Of a DNA stretch of 64,000 bases, positions 59,567 through 64,000 are shown piece by piece. Made by a program: the position numbers and the translations under genes. Numbering within the stretch: position 1 is the stretch's first letter; each line of letters opens with the position of its first letter. Origin of the DNA: Nitrospira sp. CR1.1 (GTDB taxonomy: Bacteria; Nitrospirota; Nitrospiria; Nitrospirales; Nitrospiraceae); NCBI GenBank assembly GCA_014055465.1, contig WIAF01000005.1, forward strand, positions 186,001-250,000. Reading direction: 5' to 3'. The notes below the pieces were generated by a model, which did not search any database, was not told the DNA's origin, and saw only the letters and a program-made list of their open reading frames with translations.

Positions 59567-60056
59567 AGCAGGAATTGTAGCCGCCCCCCATAGATACTAT
59601 CCATGCCGAGGGCATCAGGTATCACCAAAGTCCGTTGAATGGTGGCGGACCAATCGACGGAATGCATAGGTGGTCAGTATCATGAAGAGCAAGACGGCGG
59701 TGGCTGAAGCCGCTCGTCCGCATGACCCGCCCGTGGAGGCCTGGCAGGACAAGTTTCGATTCGGCGGGAGAAGGCGCTCCGGAGCCGACCGCGAGACGAA
59801 GAGGCCTTGAAGTACGTGGGGATCAGGTAGCTCAAACAAAAGATGGGCGACCTCGCGCTCGGCAACGATATGGTACGTGGGGCATCGAAGCCCCTACTCG
59901 TTGAACCAGAAGACATCCGACGCGTGAGACTAAGAAGCTTGATAAAGAGGGTTGAATGCGGGAAGAGAAAAAAAATGGTCCGGGATTTGCCCTAGACTGA
60001 ACTGATTCGACACGGACCTTTTCTGGAAGCGCCTGAACTCTCACTGGATTGGTTGG
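59567..60056. other. Non-coding end of the island with tRNA terminator
   Basis: No convincing gene. The part next to the tRNA holds its likely terminator (59968-60018). The remaining bases have a raised AT content and show nothing recognisable. Confidence 0.4.
59968..60018 (-). terminator. Terminator of the tRNA-Arg gene
   Basis: On the reverse strand GGTCCG and CGGACC (6-bp stem, about 30-base loop) are followed by A and eight T residues (59975-59968), 39 bases after the tRNA 3' end. The T tract is the best one in the window. Confidence 0.55.
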
Positions 60057-60133
<77 letters not shown>

Positions 60134-60765
60134 GCGTTGTTTCACTCACGTATAGGATATGTGCTCAACAGCACTGGTGCCTAGCGTTCTCTGTGCATTT
60201 GACTCGAACGGCTGGCTAACACCTGGAGTGGTCGGCCCTTATACGTGAAAACTTGCCTCATGGCAAGATTACGTGCGCAACTACGCCATTGCAACGGCAT
60301 TCTCACATTCGGAGTCAGAGGGAAGGCTCTCCGGCCACAAGGATGCGCCATTGTGAAAATGACAGCTCCAATAAACCTCAGAGCAGTATGTTGCGGTTTG
60401 GATAATTACAGGGGCCGATTGGAGAGCCTGTCTGTCCATTCGCCACCGAGTCGCACTCAAGACGATCATACGCCTCGACCGTCACCCGACATCCACACCC
60501 ATAATGTACGCAGGCGCGGCCGATTAGACCGACTGCGTTCGTGGTGATCATGCTCCTGCCTCCTCAGAATGAACGGGCCACCACGGCTTGTTCGGCCAAT
60601 CGTTCTCATGGAGGGTGCAATCATGGAGACAGATGCGGCAAGGAGAACGTGGGCCTGTAACGCCGTTGGCCAGCGATTTGAGCACCGCGCATCGACAAGT
60701 ACAATGATCCAACCGGAGGCGAGGATCTTCTTCACCTGCAGACGTTGCATAGGTTATGGTACAGC
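60134..60765. other. Intergenic region without recognised gene
   Basis: 632 bp with only short, low-quality frames. It lies upstream of the tRNA gene and must hold its promoter, as well as that of the Nudix gene. No repeat or RNA was recognised. Confidence 0.4.
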
Positions 60766-61170
60766 ATGGCTGTGCGGAATGTGTCTCTCTTCATTCTCTA
60801 TACCTCCTCGGGACAACTGCTCCTTCAGCATCGAACCCACGATGCGTGGCGACTGCCCAATCACTGGGCGTTCTTCGGAGGCGGGATTGAACCGGGAGAA
60901 AGTCCGGCGGAAGCCCTGAAGCGCGAGGTGATAGAGGAATTGTCGTATCACGTACAAGACCCGCACTTTCTCATGACACAACTATTTAGAGAGGGAGAGG
61001 ACGAGAATACGAAATATGTGTTCGTTGAACGGTACGAGGGCCAACCTCTTCAATTGGGAGAAGGACAGGCAATGGGCTGGTTCTCCCCTGATGAAACGCA
61101 TGAGCTGAAAATGATCGATCACGACCGGGCCATTGTCGAGCGAATCCGGCAGTATTTGAATGGACGGTGA
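60766..61170 (+). CDS. Nudix hydrolase
   Basis: The 134-aa protein carries the Nudix box GGGIEPGESPAEALKREVIE-ELSY and has NHWAFFGGGI just before. It is a compact house-cleaning type hydrolase; the substrate is unknown. ATG 60766 is preferred over TTG 60745 because MAVRNVSLFILYTSSGQLLL begins the first strand of the Nudix fold. Confidence 0.88.
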   Translation: MAVRNVSLFILYTSSGQLLLQHRTHDAWRLPNHWAFFGGGIEPGESPAEALKREVIEELSYHVQDPHFLMTQLFREGEDENTKYVFVERYEGQPLQLGEGQAMGWFSPDETHELKMIDHDRAIVERIRQYLNGR

Positions 61171-61444
61171 GCGCGGCTGCAAGGGAATTGCTCAAGGCTC
61201 ATCCACTGAAGTTTGCCCTCTTGCCGTGAGCAACAAACCTCCTCTGCCCAACGCTTCTTTTGAACGCTGGCCCCTCCTAGCCGTGTGAGATTCCAAGCCT
61301 TCGCTCTTGAGGCAATGATCCCATCGAACCCGCACCAGATCGCCTCGAGTGCCGTATACTGCCCCTTCTCGAGAACTGGTCGCCATGTGTTCACCCTTGT
61401 GGCAATGAGCAATTCCTAGCCGGACCGTCACCCAGGAGACCATC

Positions 61445-62284
61445 ATGTCACCACGCAAACGCGCCGCTGCCCCTGCCCGACAAACCCAAGCAAAAGACGC
61501 GGTTCTCGATTATCCCGGATACGCCCTCAAAGCCGGGGTCAAAGCCCCGTCAACCATTCGAGCCGTCCAACAGCGACTGAACCAGGTCGGATGCGGACCG
61601 ATCGCCGTAAGCGGGATCTTTGATCGCGAGACACAGGAAGCCGTACGGCTCCTGCAGGCACGCTCCGTCGACGGGCAGGGGCAATCTCTCAAAATCGACG
61701 GCGTGATCGGGCCACTCACCTGGGCCGCGCTCTTCGGGGCGCACAGGGTACCTTCGATTGCAAACACCCCTATCTCAGCCTTGATGAAAGCCACGCTCAG
61801 CGTCGCATCTTCACAGGTCGGCGTGATGGAAGACCCGCCCGGATCAAACCGCGGTCTCCAAGTGGATCAGTATCTGAACTCGGTGGGAATCGATCCTTCG
61901 ACCGGGAGTTACGCCTGGTGTGCCGCTTTCGTCTATTGGTCGTTCGGCCAGGCGGCGACTCGACTGGGAGCCGGTAATCCCGTTATCCGTACAGCAGGCG
62001 TGCTGGATCACTGGAAAAAAACCGGACGGGCTGGCATCACCCGTTTGCTGGCAGCAGAAATTTTAGACGATCTCTCGCTCCTGAAGCCGGGATTGGTCTT
62101 TGTCATCAACACCGGCGGGGGCCGGGGTCATATGGGTTTGGTGGAAGATTTTCGCGACGATCGCCTGATCACCATCGAAGGGAATACCAACCTCCCAGGC
62201 GACCGCGAAGGCGTCGGTGTCTTCCGTCGCAGCGGCCGCACCATATCGGAAATCAACCAGGGCTTCCTGAGTTACGAGTCGTAG
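61445..62284 (+). CDS. Peptidoglycan-binding and CHAP-domain protein
   Basis: The 279-aa protein has a basic N-terminus, a PG_binding_1 domain (about 35-100, VQQRLNQVGCGPIAVSGIFD, DGVIGPLTWAALFG) and a CHAP/NlpC-like domain with catalytic Cys in YAWCAAFVYWSF, His in GHMGLVEDF and an EGNTN loop. It probably cleaves or remodels peptidoglycan, or is phage-derived. No signal peptide was recognised. Confidence 0.82.
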   Translation: MSPRKRAAAPARQTQAKDAVLDYPGYALKAGVKAPSTIRAVQQRLNQVGCGPIAVSGIFDRETQEAVRLLQARSVDGQGQSLKIDGVIGPLTWAALFGAHRVPSIANTPISALMKATLSVASSQVGVMEDPPGSNRGLQVDQYLNSVGIDPSTGSYAWCAAFVYWSFGQAATRLGAGNPVIRTAGVLDHWKKTGRAGITRLLAAEILDDLSLLKPGLVFVINTGGGRGHMGLVEDFRDDRLITIEGNTNLPGDREGVGVFRRSGRTISEINQGFLSYES

Positions 62285-62505
62285 TCCCCTGGCAAATCAG
62301 TATCAAGAATCGGTCTTGGCCAGAGGCCAGGTCCCTGTCATTCAGGTCCCATCGGCCCTACCATTCTCCGTACCAAGTTTGTACTATGCCCGAGCCTGGC
62401 GAGATGTTTATGTATTGCTGCAATGAACCCTTACCCATCTCGAAGGAGAGGTAGGCGCGGGTTTCCTCACTACCCGCCTACCACGACCGGCGCCTTCCCT
62501 CGCTC

Positions 62506-63891
62506 ATGCAGGATGTTGCATCGAATTCATCGTTCACGCTGATTGATGTGCCCGGCGGTTTACCCTGGCTTGGCCACCTCCGCGCATTCAAGCATCACCC
62601 GCTAACCACGATGTCGGAATGGTGGCATCGGCACGGTGATGCGCTGCGCTTCCGGCTCGGCCCAAAGACAATCCATCTCTTCAGTCATCCCGCTTTGGCC
62701 GAAGAGGTGCTGCTGTTGCAATCCGAGCGGTTTGGGAAAGTATACGAGCAACGGCGTCCCACCGGCCTCGGGTTGGTCCTGGGCAACGGGTTGGTGACCG
62801 GTTCCGGCGAGGTGTGGAAGCGGCACCGTCGCATCATCCAGCCCGTGTTCCACCGCTCTCGTATGGCGGCGATGGCGGATCGAATGACCCAGATCGGAGA
62901 GCAACGGCTCGCCGGTTGGGCGGCTCATGGCGGACAGCCGGTGGACATCGCCGACGAAATGATGCAATTGACGCTGGAAGTCATTTCCCAAACGATGTTT
63001 CACACCAGCGTCGCCGAGCACATCGACCAGATCAGCCATTCGCTCCGCGTGAGCCTGAAGTATGCCTTCGACTCATTTCATAACCCGGTGCGCCTGCCCG
63101 CCTGGGTGCCGACCGCTCGCAACCGTGAGTTCAGCCGGGCCCTGCGATTCATGGATCGGCTGATCTACGAGTTGGTCGCGGCCCGGCGGCAGAGCGGAGC
63201 ACAGTATGACGACCTCCTCAACCTGCTCCTCCAAGCTCGGGATGAGGAGACCGGCATGGGGTTGAGCGATCAAGAAGTCCGCGATGAAGCCCTGACCATC
63301 TTTGCGGCCGGACATGAAACCACCGCCAATGCGCTTGCCTGGACATGGTATTTGCTCGCCACCCACCAAGAGGTGAGGGCGCGGTTTCACGCGGAGGTGG
63401 ACCGGATTCTCCAAGGTCGGATCCCGACTGCCGACGATCTGCACCACCTTCCCTACACCCGTGCCATCTTCGATGAATCACTTCGCCTGTATCCTCCGGT
63501 GCCGGCCATCCAGAGAAAAACCCTGACTCAGACGACCCTGGGAGGATTGACCCTTCCAGCCAATGCCATCGTCCTCGTCGGCCTGTACAACCTGCACCGG
63601 CACCCGGCATTTTGGCCAGATCCGGAACGGTTCCGGCCGGAGCGCTGGCTGGATGGTGAACGACCGCCTGCCCGCTGCGCGTATTTGCCGTTCGGCGCAG
63701 GACCGCGAGCCTGCGTCGGGACGCATTTCGCGACAGTGGAAGGGCCACTGCTTCTAGCACAGATCGGCCGGCGCTACGATCCGCAACTGGCGCAGGAACG
63801 CGTCGAGCCGGAAATCATGGTGACCTTGCGGCCGAAGCATGGCATCCGCATGAAGCTTCAACGGCGGCATCGGCCAGTCGGCTCTGGGTAA
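62506..63891 (+). CDS. Cytochrome P450
   Basis: The 461-aa protein has the P450 landmarks: I-helix AAGHETTANAL (oxygen activation), K-helix ESLR (E-x2-R), a PERF segment, and the heme loop FGAGPRACVG with the proximal cysteine. There is no N-terminal membrane anchor. It resembles CYP102/CYP110-like monooxygenases; the substrate and redox partner are unknown. The 109 bases to the window end show no further gene. Confidence 0.93.
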   Translation: MQDVASNSSFTLIDVPGGLPWLGHLRAFKHHPLTTMSEWWHRHGDALRFRLGPKTIHLFSHPALAEEVLLLQSERFGKVYEQRRPTGLGLVLGNGLVTGSGEVWKRHRRIIQPVFHRSRMAAMADRMTQIGEQRLAGWAAHGGQPVDIADEMMQLTLEVISQTMFHTSVAEHIDQISHSLRVSLKYAFDSFHNPVRLPAWVPTARNREFSRALRFMDRLIYELVAARRQSGAQYDDLLNLLLQARDEETGMGLSDQEVRDEALTIFAAGHETTANALAWTWYLLATHQEVRARFHAEVDRILQGRIPTADDLHHLPYTRAIFDESLRLYPPVPAIQRKTLTQTTLGGLTLPANAIVLVGLYNLHRHPAFWPDPERFRPERWLDGERPPARCAYLPFGAGPRACVGTHFATVEGPLLLAQIGRRYDPQLAQERVEPEIMVTLRPKHGIRMKLQRRHRPVGSG

Positions 63892-64000
63892 AGCCGGTGG
63901 ACGTTTCTCGGAAGCTCGCTGAGTGGCAATGAAGTCTGGCGCAGATTGGAATCGGAAGAAACGGAAGGAATCCAAACCGAGAGAAGGGTTTTGGTCGGGG

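Noticed and set aside
60245-60547. 100-codon frame upstream of the Nudix gene
   Set aside because: No ribosome site, domain or believable composition.

Overview
The window is bacterial chromosomal DNA of roughly 60% GC, densely coded on both strands. Gene content and style point to Nitrospirota, most likely Nitrospira: an NAD-type formate dehydrogenase with a formate/nitrite channel, many universal stress proteins, a RuBisCO-like protein, a palindromic intergenic repeat that I associate with Nitrospira genomes (from memory, untested), and short GTGAAAC-type intergenic repeats. No rRNA, CRISPR array or intact transposase is visible.

Layout. 1-3.4 kb: partial DUF4359-like gene, BrnT/BrnA toxin-antitoxin pair, AmpG-like permease, small membrane proteins. 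3.4-12.6 kb: one long minus-strand cluster reading uspA, cupredoxin, tandem uspA, DUF2934, a 456-aa unknown, fdsG, fdsB, fdsA, FNT channel. It diverges from a plus-strand group (31-aa membrane peptide, hydrolase, tandem uspA). 14.6-18 kb: palindromic repeat, then mtaB-miaB for tRNA methylthiolation. 18.5-24.5 kb: lipoprotein, a mutY-mutT-exonuclease repair operon, PilZ protein, SatP-type acetate transporter, SDR. 24.6-29.4 kb: YhaN/YhaO-like ATPase-nuclease pair. 29.4-31.4 kb: a 53-aa, 12-cysteine metallothionein-like gene divergent from an ECF sigma factor with a CorE-like cysteine-rich tail, then a RelE-type toxin-antitoxin pair and a cysteine-free HesB-like gene. 31.4-44.3 kb: Nudix, RlmL-like methyltransferase, GT20 trehalose-phosphate synthase overlapping a lipoprotein with 12 solenoid repeats, a second palindromic repeat, Lon, MsrB, small secreted and membrane proteins, and an atypical ClpX. 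44.4-56.2 kb: outer-membrane barrel, DsbA-like/cyclase pair, RuBisCO-like protein, degenerate HD-GYP, B12-type radical SAM, 1-Cys peroxiredoxin, pentapeptide protein, DUF748 giant. 56.2-60.1 kb: a gene-poor, lower-GC island bounded by an intact tRNA-Arg(UCU) and a copy of its 3' half, carrying a sugar epimerase and a DUF5672 glycosyltransferase. 60.1-64 kb: Nudix, peptidoglycan-binding/CHAP protein, cytochrome P450.

Themes. Stress and proteostasis are prominent (Lon, ClpX, MsrB, peroxiredoxin, five UspA domains). Formate oxidation is physically tied to stress proteins, a copper protein and an unrecognised protein. The most exciting candidate system is the metallothionein/CorE-like sigma pair, a possible self-contained metal-sensing and sequestration unit whose effector gene is very short. 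The tRNA-bounded island is the clearest sign of horizontal transfer.
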